A DNA stretch of 64,000 nt from Pseudomonas congelans (GCF_900103225.1 NZ_FNJH01000001.1:141178-205177); one strand, 5' to 3'; positions 45,970-56,310 are shown, counted from the stretch's first letter. Numbers and translations are program-made. The notes: generated by a model from the sequence alone, not told the origin.

Positions 45970-47943
45970 TCATTCACTGGTGAGGGCCGCGACCGGGTCG
46001 AGGCGGGCAGCTTTGCGGGCCGGCATGAAGCCGAAGATCACGCCGGTGATCAGGGCGCAGGCAAACGCCCCGGCCACGGCCGGCAGGGTGAACGCCACGG
46101 CCACCTTGCTCAGCAGCAGCGCTGCGCCCATGCCCAGTGCCAGCACGATACCGGCCAGCCCGCCGACCACGGAAAGCATCACGGCCTCGGTGAGGAACTG
46201 CCGCAGGATGTCGCTCTGCCGCGCACCGGTGGCCATGCGGATGCCGATTTCACGGGTGCGTTCGCGCACGGTCATCAGCATGATGTTCATCACACCGATG
46301 CCGCCAACCAGCAACGAAATGGCGGCAATCGAGCCGAGCATCAGCGACAGGGTGTTCTGGGTGCGTGCTTCGGCCTGGATCATCGCGGCGTTGTTGGTCA
46401 GCTCGTAATCCTGTTTACCGTGATGCAGTTGTTGCAGCAGGTTGCGTATCGATTGTTCGGCCTGTTTGACGTTGTTGGCGTCGCGGGTGGCGATGGTGAT
46501 GTACTCGGGGTCCTGCGTGCCGAACAGGCGGATGCTCGCCGACGAATAGGGAATGGCGATGCGATTGTCGCTGTCCAGGTCGCCGGACGTGGCACCTTTT
46601 TCCTGCAGCACGCCGACCACCTGAAAAGGCACGTTTTCGATCAGGATGTACTGGCCGACAGGGTTGGTATGCTCGCCGAACAGTTTCTGGCGAACCTTGT
46701 AGCCAATCACTGCCACGGCGGCTGCGTTCTGCTCATCCGCCTCGCTGAAATAACTGCCTTCCACCACTGGCCAGTTGAAGATCGCCGGAAAGTGCGTGTC
46801 ATTACCGCCGACGTAACTGGAGTGATCGACGTTGCCGTAGCGCACCCCGGCCTGGCCGCCATTGACCGGCATGATCATTTTCACCTCGGGCAACTCGCCC
46901 AGCGCAGCGACTTCCTCCAGGCTGATGACGCCCTTGGGCGCGCGCGGATTGGGCGCCTTGCCGTTGAGGTAAATGATGTTGGAGCCGAACGAGGACATCT
47001 GCGCCATGACCTGACGCTTGCTGCCTTCGCCGACGGCCAGCATCACCACCACCGACGCCACGCCGATGACGATGCCCAGCAGCGTCAGCGCAGTTCGGAA
47101 GCGGTTGATCCACATGACTCGCCACGCCGCCTGAAGCGCATCGAGCAACTCGCCTTTCCAGGCACCGCGACTACCGCTGCCCTCGCTCAGGCGCTTGCGC
47201 AGGTCGACCGCCTGCGGCGCGCCTGGATTGACTGAGCGCTGCACGTCAGAAGTATCTCGAGCGGTATCGCTGATCACCAGCCCATCGCTGATCTCGATGA
47301 CCCGTTTGGCGCGCGCCGCCACTTCCCGGTCATGGGTGATGAGGATCACCACATGGCCTTGGCTGGCCAGTTCGTCGAGCAGGGTCATCACCTCCGCGCC
47401 GCTGTGGCTGTCCAGCGCACCGGTGGGCTCGTCGGCGAGGATGATGTGCCCGCCGTTCATCAAGGCGCGGGCAATGGACACTCGTTGCTGCTGGCCGCCG
47501 GATAACTGATGCGGTCGATTGCCGGTGCGCGACGCCAGGCCCAGTCGGTCGAGCAGGGCGGCGGCCCGCGCGTGACGCTCTGCGGCGGGCGTCCCGGCGT
47601 AGATCGCCGGCATCTCGACGTTTTCCTGCGCCGAGCCGGACGGAATCAGGTGGTAGCCCTGAAACACGAACCCGAACGCTTCGCGGCGCAGCCAGGCGAG
47701 TTCGTCGCTGCCCAGTTCGGCGACGTTTTCCCCGGCGAACAGGTATTCGCCCGATGTCGGACGGTCCAGGCAACCGAGGATGTTCATCAGTGTCGACTTG
47801 CCGGACCCGGAAGCGCCGACAATCGCCACGAACTCACCGGCATGAATCGACAGATCGATGCCGCGCAGCACGTTGACCAGCGGGCTGTCGCCACCCCCGT
47901 ATGATTTACGGATACCTCGCAGGTCGATCAGCGGCGTGAGCAT
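45970..47943 (-). CDS. pvdT: PvdT, MacB-type ABC permease/ATPase
   Basis: The protein has 657 residues. The N-terminal ATPase domain has Walker [10 protein letters not shown] near 45, signature LSGGQQQR and Walker [15 protein letters not shown] first membrane helix lies near 285, then a large periplasmic domain (about 310-530), and three C-terminal membrane helices with the MacB motif [17 protein letters not shown]. It is the inner-membrane component of the PvdRT-OpmQ pump. The start directly follows the pvdR stop. Confidence 0.93.
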   Translation of the reverse strand: MLTPLIDLRGIRKSYGGGDSPLVNVLRGIDLSIHAGEFVAIVGASGSGKSTLMNILGCLDRPTSGEYLFAGENVAELGSDELAWLRREAFGFVFQGYHLIPSGSAQENVEMPAIYAGTPAAERHARAAALLDRLGLASRTGNRPHQLSGGQQQRVSIARALMNGGHIILADEPTGALDSHSGAEVMTLLDELASQGHVVILITHDREVAARAKRVIEISDGLVISDTARDTSDVQRSVNPGAPQAVDLRKRLSEGSGSRGAWKGELLDALQAAWRVMWINRFRTALTLLGIVIGVASVVVMLAVGEGSKRQVMAQMSSFGSNIIYLNGKAPNPRAPKGVISLEEVAALGELPEVKMIMPVNGGQAGVRYGNVDHSSYVGGNDTHFPAIFNWPVVEGSYFSEADEQNAAAVAVIGYKVRQKLFGEHTNPVGQYILIENVPFQVVGVLQEKGATSGDLDSDNRIAIPYSSASIRLFGTQDPEYITIATRDANNVKQAEQSIRNLLQQLHHGKQDYELTNNAAMIQAEARTQNTLSLMLGSIAAISLLVGGIGVMNIMLMTVRERTREIGIRMATGARQSDILRQFLTEAVMLSVVGGLAGIVLALGMGAALLLSKVAVAFTLPAVAGAFACALITGVIFGFMPARKAARLDPVAALTSE

Positions 47944-49116
47944 TCAGCCCCCGCTGCCGACAGAGGCGGGCACCAGCAGGCGCTCACCTTCATTCAGGCC
48001 GTCGAGTACCTGCACGCGCAGACGGTCGCTGATGCCGGTGCGCACCTGACGGTTCTGCACCTCGCCATTGGCAGATAACACCTGAGCGGTCTGCCGATCG
48101 GCCTGCGTCCCGTTTCGCAACGCCGCGAGTGGCGCAGTGAGGGTGTTCTCGGCTTTATCGGCGACGAAGAATATCTGTGCGGTCATTTCTGCCATCAGCG
48201 CCTGATCGCTGTTATCGACGTCCAGCAGCACGGTGTACAGCACCACCCGGCCACCGCCGTTCTTGCGCGAACTGCTCGGGCTGCCACCGCCCTGATTGGC
48301 TTGATCCAGCGGCCTGGGCGGTACTGGCAGGATCTGCCGCACGGTGCTGCTCCAGCGCCGGGTGCCGCCGCTCAGGGTGGTGAAATAGGCAGTCATGCCG
48401 GGTTTGACATGGCCGATATCGGCTTCCGAGACTTCAGCCCAGACCGTCATCGGCGACAAGCGGGCGATGCGCAGAATCAGCGGCGTCTGTTGTTGTGCGT
48501 TCAGCGTCTGGCCTTCACGCGCGTCGAGGGCCACCACCGTGCCGCTCATGGGCGCGAAAATACGGGTGTAGCCCAGCGCTGCTTCATCGCTGCGCAGAGC
48601 GGCCTGGGCTTCGAGAATCTGCGCCTTGAACATGTCGACCCGTGCCTGGGTGGCGCGAAATTCCGACTCCGCAGCCTGCACGTCCTCGGCCCGCGTGGCA
48701 CCGCCTGCGGCGAGGCGCTTCTGGCGTTGCTGCTTCTGCTCGGCCAGTTCGTGCAGCGCACGCTGTTCCTGCAATTGCGCCTTGAGGTTATTGATGGCGT
48801 AGCGTGCGGCGTCGAGCTTGGCCTTTTGCGTCGAAGGGTCGATTTCGACCAGCAAGTCGCCTTCCTTGACCTGATCGCCGACCTGGGCGTGGATTTTCAT
48901 GATCTGCCCGCTGGCCTGCGAACCCACGTCCACGTAACTGCGCGGCTGCAGGGTGCCCAGCGCCGTGACGCTGTTTTCGATCGTGCCGCGGGTCACCGTC
49001 ACGGTCGCGGCGCTGCCTTTACTGTCGGGCAGGATCTGCCAGGCGCATACGGCAATGACCGGGAACAGGCACAGCGCCACCAAAAGGGCGCGTCGAGGAT
49101 GTCGAGAGCGTTTCAT
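47944..49116 (-). CDS. pvdR: PvdR, MacA-type periplasmic adaptor
   Basis: The protein has 390 residues: an N-terminal membrane anchor (LLVALCLFPVIAVCAW), a biotinyl-lipoyl half (SGQIMKIHAQVGDQVKEGD), a long coiled-coil hairpin (about 105-190, rich in Ala, Gln and Glu), the second lipoyl half, and beta-barrel and membrane-proximal domains. It links PvdT to OpmQ. It is first in the pvdR-pvdT-opmQ operon, which is preceded by a perfect PvdS box. Confidence 0.93.
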   Translation of the reverse strand: MKRSRHPRRALLVALCLFPVIAVCAWQILPDSKGSAATVTVTRGTIENSVTALGTLQPRSYVDVGSQASGQIMKIHAQVGDQVKEGDLLVEIDPSTQKAKLDAARYAINNLKAQLQEQRALHELAEQKQQRQKRLAAGGATRAEDVQAAESEFRATQARVDMFKAQILEAQAALRSDEAALGYTRIFAPMSGTVVALDAREGQTLNAQQQTPLILRIARLSPMTVWAEVSEADIGHVKPGMTAYFTTLSGGTRRWSSTVRQILPVPPRPLDQANQGGGSPSSSRKNGGGRVVLYTVLLDVDNSDQALMAEMTAQIFFVADKAENTLTAPLAALRNGTQADRQTAQVLSANGEVQNRQVRTGISDRLRVQVLDGLNEGERLLVPASVGSGG

Positions 49117-49179
49117 GCAGATTCCTGCGCTGGGAGATCAGTCGGTCGGTGAACGACGGCCACGAGAGCTGCCCTTTAA

Positions 49180-49203
49180 ACGAGGCATGCCGGCAGGAAT
49201 TTA
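49180..49203 (-). promoter_or_regulatory. PvdS iron-starvation box for pvdRT-opmQ
   Basis: TAAAT, 16 nt, CGT on the minus strand, 64 nt upstream of the pvdR start. It matches the PvdS consensus exactly. Confidence 0.82.
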
Positions 49204-49231
49204 GCGTCGATCACGGGTTGTCCGGTTCGGC

Positions 49232-49255
49232 TAAACATCAGCGCCCGTGTTTCGT
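49232..49255 (+). promoter_or_regulatory. PvdS-type box (TAAAC variant) for pvdQ
   Basis: TAAAC, 16 nt, CGT on the plus strand, ending 48 nt before the pvdQ start. There is one mismatch to the usual TAAAT. It lies divergent from the pvdR box, repeating the layout between pvdM and pvdP. Confidence 0.7.
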
Positions 49256-49302
49256 TTAACGGGAGCGGCTAATTCGGGTCGTCTTGTCGAGTTGGAGTCA
49301 GC

Positions 49303-51642
49303 GTGATTATGTCCAGACCCCTGTGCGGTTTTGTGTTTGCAGGTCTTTCGTTCGCTGTAGTTCTGCCTGCGCAGGCGTTGGTTGAGCCCGGGAATCAAGC
49401 GGCCAGGGCCGAGATCCGGCGTACCGGTTCTGGCGTGCCGCATATCGTTGCCGCCAATGAGCGCGGTCTGGGCTACGGCATCGGTTACGCCTACGCGCAG
49501 GACAACCTGTGCCTGCTGGCCAATGAGGTGGTCACCGTCAATGGCCAGCGCTCGCGCTATTTCGGGCCGGACAAGGCGACCCTTGAACAGCGCAACAATA
49601 TGGCCAGCGATCTGCTGTTCCAGTGGCTCAATACGCCGCAGGCTCTGGCGGATTTCTGGAATGCGCAGCCGCTGGAGATTCGCCAGTTGATGCAGGGCTA
49701 TGTCGCCGGCTACAACCGCTCGCTCGACGAGCAGAAGGCCAAGGGCCTGCCGCAGCCCTGTGCGGCCGAGTGGGTTCGGCCGATCAGCACCGACGATCTG
49801 GTGCGTTTGACCCGTCGCCTGCTGGTCGAGGGCGGCGTGGGGCAGTTCGTCGAAGCGCTGGCGGGTGCCACGCCGCCTGCGCTGCAGAAGCCGCTGCAGG
49901 TCGATGCCCAGCAGGCTCAGGCGCTGCAACTGGCCGCTGCGCGTAACCAGCGTTTTGCCCTGGAGCGCGGCAGCAATGCAGTGGCAATAGGGCGCGAGCT
50001 GTCCGCCAACGGGCGCGGCATGCTGCTGGCCAATCCGCATTTTCCATGGGCTGGCGGTCTGCGCTTCTATCAAATGCACCTGACCATTCCCGGCAAGCTT
50101 GATGTGATGGGCGCGGCGTTGCCGGGCCTGCCGCTGATCAATATCGGCTTCAATCAGCATCTGGCCTGGGGCCATACCGTCGACACGTCGAAACACTTCA
50201 CGCTGCATCGCCTGCAGCTCGACCCGAAGAATTCCACCCGTTACATGCTGGATGGCCAATCGGTTGCCATGGGCAAGCAGCAGGTGAGTGTCGACGTGAA
50301 GCAACCGGATGGCAGCCTGAAGTCGGTGCCACGCATCGTCTATTCGTCCACATTCGGTCCGGTGGTGCAGTGGCCGGGCAGGCTGGACTGGGACAATAAG
50401 TTTGCCTTCAGTCTGCGTGATGCCAACCTGCAAAATGATCGGGTCTTGCAGCAGTGGTATGCGATGGACAAGGCGGACAGCCTCAAGGCGTTTCAGGATT
50501 CGGTGCACAAGATCCAGGGCATTCCGTGGGTCAACACCCTGGCAGTCGATGCCAAGGGGCAGGCGCTGTACATGAATCTCTCGGTGGTGCCGAACGTTGA
50601 TGCCGCCAGGCTTGCCAGATGCAGCGATCCGCGTATCGGTACAGAATTGATCGTGCTCGACGGCTCGCGCAGTGAATGCAACTGGGAGGTCTCCGCAGAG
50701 GCGGCACAAGCCGGTATCTATCCGTCCTCGCGCCAGCCGCAATTGCTGCGGACTGACTTCGTGCAGCACTCCAACGACTCGGCGTGGATGGTCAATCCCG
50801 CTGCGCCGTTGAAGGACTTTTCGCCGCTGATCAGCCAGGACGGCCAGCCGCTGGGTCAGCGTGCACGCTTTGCGCTGGATCGACTGGACAGCCTCGGCAA
50901 GGCAGGCAAAGTCACTGTCGAGAACCTGCAGGCGATGGTCATGGACAACGAGGTGTATCAGGCCAGGCAGGTGCTGCCGGATCTGCTCAAGTTCTGTGCC
51001 TCAGAGCTGGGTGATGATGCGGCGCGTCTGACGCCTCTGTGTACCGCACTGAAAGCCTGGGATGGACGCGCTGACCTGAACAGTGGCATCGGGTTCGTGT
51101 ACTTCCAGAGAATCGTGACGTCCATGCAGGCGGTTGCCTCGCGCTGGCGCGTTGCGTTCGATCCGCAGGACCCGGTTCGCACGCCGAGCGGGCTGGCGAT
51201 TGAAAACCCTAAAGTCGCCACTGCATTGCGCGCGGCCATGCTTGCAGCTGTCGATGAAGTGGCCAAGGCCGGTATTCCTGCGGACAGCACATGGGGCGAT
51301 ATTCAGGTGTCGAGCATCAGCGGCAAACCGATCCCGATTCACGGCGGTCCGGCAGGGCTCGGCATTTATAACGCCATGCAGACCGTGGCGGGCAAGGACG
51401 GCAAGCGCGAGGTGGTCAGTGGCACCAGCTACCTGCAAGTGGTGACGTTCGATGAGAAGGGCCCCAAGGCGCAGGGTTTACTGGCGTTCTCGGAATCGAG
51501 CAATCCGCAGTCACCCCACTCAAATGACCAGACTGAGGCGTTTTCAAAAAAGCAGTGGCAAGCATTGCCCTTTACTGAACAGCAGATCAAGGCTGATCCT
51601 GCGTATGAGGTGCAGGTGATAAGCGAGGAGGCTGATCGCTGA
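49303..51642 (+). CDS. pvdQ: PvdQ/HacA, periplasmic Ntn-hydrolase acylase
   Basis: The protein has 779 residues from a GTG at 49303; an ATG two codons on is the alternative, with GGAG 5 nt before the GTG and 11 nt before the ATG. After a signal peptide (LPAQALVEPG) come the alpha chain and a pro-segment, then the autocleavage site ERG/SNAVAIG. This gives an N-terminal Ser at residue 224, with the catalytic His 22 residues later (LANPHFPW). Asn in NSNDSAW and the typical YFQR and GGTSYLQ segments complete the fold. PvdQ removes the fatty acyl chain from the pyoverdine precursor and also cleaves long-chain acyl-homoserine lactones. A P. syringae homologue in the pyoverdine region has been called HacA. 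Confidence 0.93.
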   Translation: MIMSRPLCGFVFAGLSFAVVLPAQALVEPGNQAARAEIRRTGSGVPHIVAANERGLGYGIGYAYAQDNLCLLANEVVTVNGQRSRYFGPDKATLEQRNNMASDLLFQWLNTPQALADFWNAQPLEIRQLMQGYVAGYNRSLDEQKAKGLPQPCAAEWVRPISTDDLVRLTRRLLVEGGVGQFVEALAGATPPALQKPLQVDAQQAQALQLAAARNQRFALERGSNAVAIGRELSANGRGMLLANPHFPWAGGLRFYQMHLTIPGKLDVMGAALPGLPLINIGFNQHLAWGHTVDTSKHFTLHRLQLDPKNSTRYMLDGQSVAMGKQQVSVDVKQPDGSLKSVPRIVYSSTFGPVVQWPGRLDWDNKFAFSLRDANLQNDRVLQQWYAMDKADSLKAFQDSVHKIQGIPWVNTLAVDAKGQALYMNLSVVPNVDAARLARCSDPRIGTELIVLDGSRSECNWEVSAEAAQAGIYPSSRQPQLLRTDFVQHSNDSAWMVNPAAPLKDFSPLISQDGQPLGQRARFALDRLDSLGKAGKVTVENLQAMVMDNEVYQARQVLPDLLKFCASELGDDAARLTPLCTALKAWDGRADLNSGIGFVYFQRIVTSMQAVASRWRVAFDPQDPVRTPSGLAIENPKVATALRAAMLAAVDEVAKAGIPADSTWGDIQVSSISGKPIPIHGGPAGLGIYNAMQTVAGKDGKREVVSGTSYLQVVTFDEKGPKAQGLLAFSESSNPQSPHSNDQTEAFSKKQWQALPFTEQQIKADPAYEVQVISEEADR

Positions 51643-51649
51643 GAACGGC

Positions 51650-51684
51650 AAGAAAAGCGTTTGGGCCATGCGGCCCAAATGCGC
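51650..51684 (-). terminator. Hairpin terminator between pvdQ and the small ORF
   Basis: A perfect stem GTTTGGGCC / GGCCCAAA(T) with flanking GCG and loop ATGC is followed on the minus strand by TTTTCTT. It fits best as terminator of the minus-strand ORF ending at 51695, and its stem may also stop pvdQ transcription. Confidence 0.7.
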
Positions 51685-51694
51685 TTGTCGGGAA

Positions 51695-52000
51695 TCAGCC
51701 GCCGGGGGTATCGATGTCGGCGTCAACGCCAGTGGTTGGCTGATGATTACGTAAATCCTCGGTTTTTTCTTCCGGCTCATGGTCAGGCACATAGGCGTTG
51801 TCGCCGGTTGACTGGCTCTGCGACTGAGTCTGTGACTGGCTTGGGGAAGGCGTCTGGCCCTGGCCATTGCCCTTTTCAGTCTCGGGTTTTACGTCCCCGA
51901 CTTGTGGCTCGATTGCCGGATCGTTGCGGTCCGGGCCCGGGCTGGCAGGTGCGTCCTGATTTGGCGTCGGTTCTTTCTGACGTTGCGGTTCGATAGACAT
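51695..52000 (-). CDS. Hypothetical low-complexity Pro/Gln/Ser-rich acidic protein
   Basis: The protein has 101 residues from the ATG at 52000, with GAGG about 6 nt upstream; a longer reading from 52057 has no such site. There is no signal peptide or membrane segment. The middle (about residues 48-68) is an S-Q/T-Q repeat (SPSQSQTQSQSQS), and the flanks are rich in Pro, Asp and Glu. The protein is predicted to be disordered. I do not recognise a family. A terminator hairpin follows it directly, which supports its being a real gene. Confidence 0.6.
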   Translation of the reverse strand: MSIEPQRQKEPTPNQDAPASPGPDRNDPAIEPQVGDVKPETEKGNGQGQTPSPSQSQTQSQSQSTGDNAYVPDHEPEEKTEDLRNHQPTTGVDADIDTPGG

Positions 52001-52125
52001 GAGTACCTCGATATCGGGTTCAGAAATTTGGTCTGACAGAGTTTCGAGGGGTAGCAAGGGGGATCGTTCGATTCAGTTGCCGAATGGTGATACAGAAGGG
52101 AGTGCCGCGTGCGGGGCTGCTGGAT

Positions 52126-52207
52126 AAGCGCTGTTCGCGAAGGGCCGGTACGTTGCATGAAATGCATCGACCGGAATATGGCCTTCGCGAACAGGTTCGC
52201 TGCTACA
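52126..52207. repeat. REPIN-like inverted repeat
   Basis: The arms CTGTTCGCGAAGG and CCTTCGCGAACAG face each other across about 45 bp, which itself contains a GCATGAAATGC hairpin. It is related to, but distinct from, the CTTCGCGAGCAAGCTCGC type found elsewhere in the window. It lies between tyrB's stop and the start of the small ORF. Confidence 0.7.
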
Positions 52208-52223
52208 GATACGTGCAGCGCAG

Positions 52224-53420
52224 TCAGAGCACTTTTTTGATCGCGTCACACACCACGTCGATGTTCTTCTGATTCAGCGCGGCCACGCAGATACGCCCGG
52301 TGTCCAGCGCGTAGATGCCGAACTCGCTGCGCAGGCGCTGGGCCTGTTCGGCGGTCAGACCGGAGTAGGAGAACATGCCGCACTGGCGAGCGACGAAGCT
52401 GAAGTCCTGACCGGCCGGGTTATCAGCCAGACGCTCGACCATCGCCTTGCGCATGCCCTGGATGCGCAGACGCATTTCGCCCAGTTCCTCTTCCCACATT
52501 GCACGCAGCGTCGGGTCGTTAAGCACCGCAGCGGAGATGATCGCACCGTGGGTCGGCGGGTTGGAGTAGTTGGTGCGGATCACGCGTTTGACCTGGGAGA
52601 GGACGCGAGTGGTTTCTTCCTTCGATTCGGTAATGATCGACAGCGCGCCAACGCGTTCGCCATACAGCGACAGCGATTTGGAGAACGAACTCGAGGCGAA
52701 GAAGGTCAGCCCCGACTCGGCGAACAGGCGCACTGCCAGCGCATCTTCCTGGATGCCCTGACCGAAGCCCTGGTAGGCCATGTCCAGAAACGGTACGTGG
52801 CCCTTGGCCTTGACCACTTCCAGCACTTTTTTCCAGTCATCCAGGCTCAGGTCGACGCCGGTCGGGTTGTGGCAGCAGGCGTGCAACACGACCACCGAGT
52901 TGTTCGGCAGGTTGTGCAGGTCTTCGAGCATGCCGGCACGGTTCACGTCGTGGGTGGCAGCGTCGTAGTAGCGATAGTTCTGCACCGCAAAGCCTGCTGT
53001 TTCGAACAGCGCGCGATGGTTTTCCCAGCTCGGATCGCTGATGGCGACGACGGCATCGGGCAGCAGCTGCTTGAGGAAGTCGGCACCGATCTTCAATGCG
53101 CCGGTGCCGCCGACCGATTGGGTGGTCAGCACGCGGCCCGAGGCGATCAGCGGCGAATCGGCGCCCAGCAACAGTTTTTGCACGGCCTGGTCATAGGCAG
53201 CAATACCGTCGATCGGCAGGTAGCCACGCGGAGCATGCTGGGCCACGCGGACCTTCTCGGCTTCGGCCACGGCGCGCAGCAGGGGAATGCGCCCGTCTTC
53301 ATCACAGTAGACGCCTACGCCAAGGTTGACCTTGGTGCTGCGGGTGTCGGCGTTGAAGGCTTCGTTGATACCCAGGATCGGATCGCGGGGTGCCATTTCG
53401 ACAGCGGAAAACAGGCTCAT
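52224..53420 (-). CDS. tyrB: Aromatic amino acid aminotransferase (aspartate aminotransferase family I)
   Basis: The start is the ATG at 53420 (MSLFSAVEMAPRDPILG), giving 398 residues, the usual length of TyrB/AspC enzymes. Class I aminotransferase motifs are clear: CCHNPTGVD, the PLP Lys in SSSFSKSLSLYGERVG, and the substrate Arg in QCGMFSYSG...RICVA. It transfers amino groups between aromatic amino acids or aspartate and 2-oxoglutarate. TyrB and AspC cannot be told apart confidently here. Next to uvrB, as in P. aeruginosa (PA3139-PA3138). Confidence 0.88.
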   Translation of the reverse strand: MSLFSAVEMAPRDPILGINEAFNADTRSTKVNLGVGVYCDEDGRIPLLRAVAEAEKVRVAQHAPRGYLPIDGIAAYDQAVQKLLLGADSPLIASGRVLTTQSVGGTGALKIGADFLKQLLPDAVVAISDPSWENHRALFETAGFAVQNYRYYDAATHDVNRAGMLEDLHNLPNNSVVVLHACCHNPTGVDLSLDDWKKVLEVVKAKGHVPFLDMAYQGFGQGIQEDALAVRLFAESGLTFFASSSFSKSLSLYGERVGALSIITESKEETTRVLSQVKRVIRTNYSNPPTHGAIISAAVLNDPTLRAMWEEELGEMRLRIQGMRKAMVERLADNPAGQDFSFVARQCGMFSYSGLTAEQAQRLRSEFGIYALDTGRICVAALNQKNIDVVCDAIKKVL

Positions 53421-53819
53421 GGTGCGGCGGCTCTTGGTGAAGAGTGGGAAGGGGACACGCTGAGGCTCGATGCGCCAAAGCGGTGCGCAAACAGAGCGTA
53501 GTATAGAGAGCATCCCCTCGGTGATCGACAGTGCAACGCGGGTTTTTTACAGGTTTTTGCGCATATTTGTAGAACGTTCGTTCGGTTAAAACCTCAATGC
53601 TTTAAGTGGGTGCCTTGAAAGGCTGATATATGACTCCATCTATTAGCCATCACTTCAAAACATCGCACGCCTGCTTCCCGGTGGGAACGGCCGTCTGCGA
53701 TGATTTCGTCATTGCGCCGTCATGCACCGACGAATATTTCCAGTTGTGCCGTCGAGGCGGTCAGGTCGCGTGCAGATTCATGCGAACCCGTCACACGCGC
53801 ACCATTCAAGAGGTCAGTT
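53421..53819. other. Divergent promoter region between tyrB and uvrB
   Basis: About 400 bp with no credible gene; two short readings here lack ribosome sites. The DNA is less GC-rich around 53550-53660 (GTTTTTTACAGGTTTTTGCG; TTTGTAGAACG), which is where promoters would be expected. I looked for a LexA box (CTGT-N8-ACAG) in front of uvrB and did not find a convincing one. Confidence 0.4.
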
Positions 53820-55835
53820 ATGTCCGAGTTCCAGCTCGTTACCCGCTTTGAGCCAGCCGGCGATCAGCCCGAGGCCATTCGCCAACTGGTCGAAGGGATC
53901 GACGCCGGGCTCGCGCACCAGACCCTTCTCGGAGTGACCGGCTCGGGCAAGACGTTCAGCATCGCCAACGTGATTTCCCAGATCAAGCGTCCGACGCTGG
54001 TGCTGGCACCGAACAAGACCCTGGCCGCGCAGTTGTATGGTGAGTTCAAGGCGTTTTTCCCGAATAACGCCGTGGAATACTTCGTTTCCTACTACGACTA
54101 CTACCAGCCCGAAGCCTATGTGCCGTCGTCCGACACCTTCATCGAGAAGGATGCGTCGATCAACGACCACATCGAACAGATGCGCCTGTCCGCGACCAAG
54201 GCGCTGCTGGAGCGCAAGGATGCGATCATCGTCACCACGGTGTCGTGCATCTACGGTCTGGGCAGTCCGGAAACCTATCTGCGTATGGTCATGCACATCG
54301 ATCGCGGCGACAAACTCGATCAGCGCGCCTTGCTTCGCCGTCTGGCCGACCTGCAATACACCCGCAACGACATGGACTTTGCCCGTGCGACGTTCCGGGT
54401 GCGCGGTGACGTCATTGACATCTACCCGGCCGAATCCGATCTGGAAGCGATCCGGGTCGAGCTGTTCGATGACGAGGTCGAGAGCCTGTCGGCGTTCGAT
54501 CCGCTGACCGGAGAGGTGATTCGCAAGCTGCCGCGCTTCACCTTCTACCCGAAAAGCCACTACGTCACCCCGCGCGAAACGCTGGTCGAGGCGATGGAAG
54601 GGATCAAGGTCGAGCTGCAGGAACGTCTTGAATACCTGCGCAGCCAGAACAAGCTGGTGGAAGCCCAGCGCCTTGAGCAGCGCACCCGTTTCGATCTGGA
54701 GATGATGCTGGAGCTGGGCTACTGCAACGGTATCGAAAACTACTCGCGCTACCTGTCGGGCCGTCCGTCCGGTGCGCCGCCGCCGACCCTGTTCGATTAC
54801 CTGCCCCCGGATGCCTTGCTGGTAATCGACGAGTCCCACGTCAGCGTGCCGCAGGTCGGCGCGATGTACAAAGGTGACCGTTCCCGAAAGGAAACCCTGG
54901 TCGAGTACGGTTTCCGCCTGCCGTCGGCGCTGGATAACCGGCCGATGCGCTTCGACGAGTGGGAGGCTATCAGCCCGCAGACCATTTTCGTCTCGGCAAC
55001 TCCCGGTAACTACGAGGCCGAGCACGCCGGGCGTATCGTCGAGCAAGTGGTGCGTCCGACCGGCCTGGTAGACCCGCAGATCGAGATTCGTCCGGCGCTG
55101 ACCCAGGTCGACGATCTGCTGTCGGAAATTCACAAGCGTGCTGCGCTGGAGGAGAGGGTGCTGGTCACCACACTGACCAAGCGCATGTCCGAGGATTTGA
55201 CCGACTACCTCAGCGACCACGGGGTGCGCGTGCGTTACCTGCACTCGGACATCGATACGGTGGAACGTGTCGAAATCATCCGCGACCTGCGCTTGGGGAC
55301 ATTCGATGTGCTGGTGGGCATCAACCTGCTGCGCGAAGGCCTGGACATGCCGGAAGTGTCGCTGGTGGCGATTCTCGATGCCGACAAGGAAGGCTTCCTG
55401 CGTTCCGACCGTTCGCTGATCCAGACCATTGGCCGGGCGGCGCGGAACCTCAACGGCCGGGCGATTCTGTATGCCGACCGGATTACCGGCTCGATGGAAC
55501 GCGCCATCGGCGAGACCGAGCGACGTCGCGAGAAGCAGATCGCCTTCAACCTGGAACATGGCATCACCCCCAAAGGCGTGTTCAAGGACGTTGCCGACAT
55601 CATGGAAGGCGCCACCGTGCCGGGCTCTCGGAGCAAAAAGCGCAAAGGCATGGCCAAAGCCGCCGAAGAAAACGCCCGCTACGAAAACGAACTGCGCTCG
55701 CCGAGCGAGATCAACAAACGCATTCGCCAACTGGAAGAAAAAATGTACCAACTGGCCCGCGACCTGGAATTCGAGGCCGCCGCACAAATGCGCGACGAAA
55801 TCGGCAAGCTGCGCGAACGGTTGCTGGCGGTTTGA
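53820..55835 (+). CDS. uvrB: UvrB, excinuclease ABC subunit B
   Basis: The start is the ATG at 53820 ([16 protein letters not shown]) with AGAGG upstream; the protein has 671 residues, normal for UvrB. It has Walker A GVTGSGKT near 40, the beta-hairpin [12 protein letters not shown] near 95, helicase motifs ([40 protein letters not shown]) and a C-terminal UVR motif ([22 protein letters not shown]). It is the damage-verification subunit of nucleotide excision repair. Confidence 0.97.
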   Translation: MSEFQLVTRFEPAGDQPEAIRQLVEGIDAGLAHQTLLGVTGSGKTFSIANVISQIKRPTLVLAPNKTLAAQLYGEFKAFFPNNAVEYFVSYYDYYQPEAYVPSSDTFIEKDASINDHIEQMRLSATKALLERKDAIIVTTVSCIYGLGSPETYLRMVMHIDRGDKLDQRALLRRLADLQYTRNDMDFARATFRVRGDVIDIYPAESDLEAIRVELFDDEVESLSAFDPLTGEVIRKLPRFTFYPKSHYVTPRETLVEAMEGIKVELQERLEYLRSQNKLVEAQRLEQRTRFDLEMMLELGYCNGIENYSRYLSGRPSGAPPPTLFDYLPPDALLVIDESHVSVPQVGAMYKGDRSRKETLVEYGFRLPSALDNRPMRFDEWEAISPQTIFVSATPGNYEAEHAGRIVEQVVRPTGLVDPQIEIRPALTQVDDLLSEIHKRAALEERVLVTTLTKRMSEDLTDYLSDHGVRVRYLHSDIDTVERVEIIRDLRLGTFDVLVGINLLREGLDMPEVSLVAILDADKEGFLRSDRSLIQTIGRAARNLNGRAILYADRITGSMERAIGETERRREKQIAFNLEHGITPKGVFKDVADIMEGATVPGSRSKKRKGMAKAAEENARYENELRSPSEINKRIRQLEEKMYQLARDLEFEAAAQMRDEIGKLRERLLAV

Positions 55836-55864
55836 TTGGTTAGTCGGCTCTCGCGTCAATCCGC

Positions 55865-55930
55865 GTTGACGATCATGCCAATGCTCTGCGTTGGCATGCC
55901 GTTCGTGGCGCTCTGCGTCACATCTGTGCC
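55865..55930. repeat. GC hairpin repeat downstream of uvrB
   Basis: CAATGCTCTGCGTTGGCATGCC and GGCGCTCTGCGTCAC belong to the dispersed hairpin family. This begins a gene-free stretch of about 950 bp up to gltX, nearly all of it repeats (see the entries at 56126 and 56238). The piece between (55931-56125) shows a GCTAGCCTGGCAGGACGCCAGGCTAGC-type hairpin near 56050-56077 and no gene. Confidence 0.55.
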
Positions 55931-56125
55931 GCAGCGCAACGTGCATGCCTTACACGCAGCCGCTGCCGGCGCAATGCTTTTCAATCGCTATGGCCCTGAC
56001 GACGCAGAGTGCGACGTAAGTGACAGCTGAGTCCTGGCGCTGATCCGGGGCTAGCCTGGCAGGACGCCAGGCTAGCCCCGCCGGGCCATGGATGGCGCGT
56101 TGCGGCGACCCCCGGATCAGTGTCA

Positions 56126-56310
56126 GGACGAAGGAACCCGACGAAGTCGGGCCGGAAACGGAGCTTGGGGGTTTGCCTACTTTGGCCCCATCAAAGTAGG
56201 TCGCCGAGGGGCGAAAAGGTGACCTCAGCCGACCCCCAATCCACCTGACGGCGCAGAACCGTCGTGTGACGCAGAGCGTCACGAACTGCATTCCCACGCG
56301 GAGCGTGAGG
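56126..56310. repeat. Composite dispersed repeat, copy 2
   Basis: This is the counterpart of 7679-7864: ACCCGACGAAGTCGGGCC, GGAAACGGAGCTT, the TACTTTGGCCCCATCAAAGTA palindrome, GTCGCCGAGGGGCGAAAAGG, then GACGCAGAGCGTC and the CCCACGCGGAGCGTG unit. The two copies keep the same order over about 180 bp. The right end here forms the first unit of the adjoining tandem array. Confidence 0.75.

Noticed and set aside
53421..53819. A LexA (SOS) box in front of uvrB
   Set aside because: No CTGT-N8-ACAG match with an acceptable core was found in the intergenic region.
53814..55946. A 710-codon minus-strand open frame over uvrB
   Set aside because: It is an exact shadow of uvrB with His/Arg/Gln-rich composition and no plausible start site or motif.
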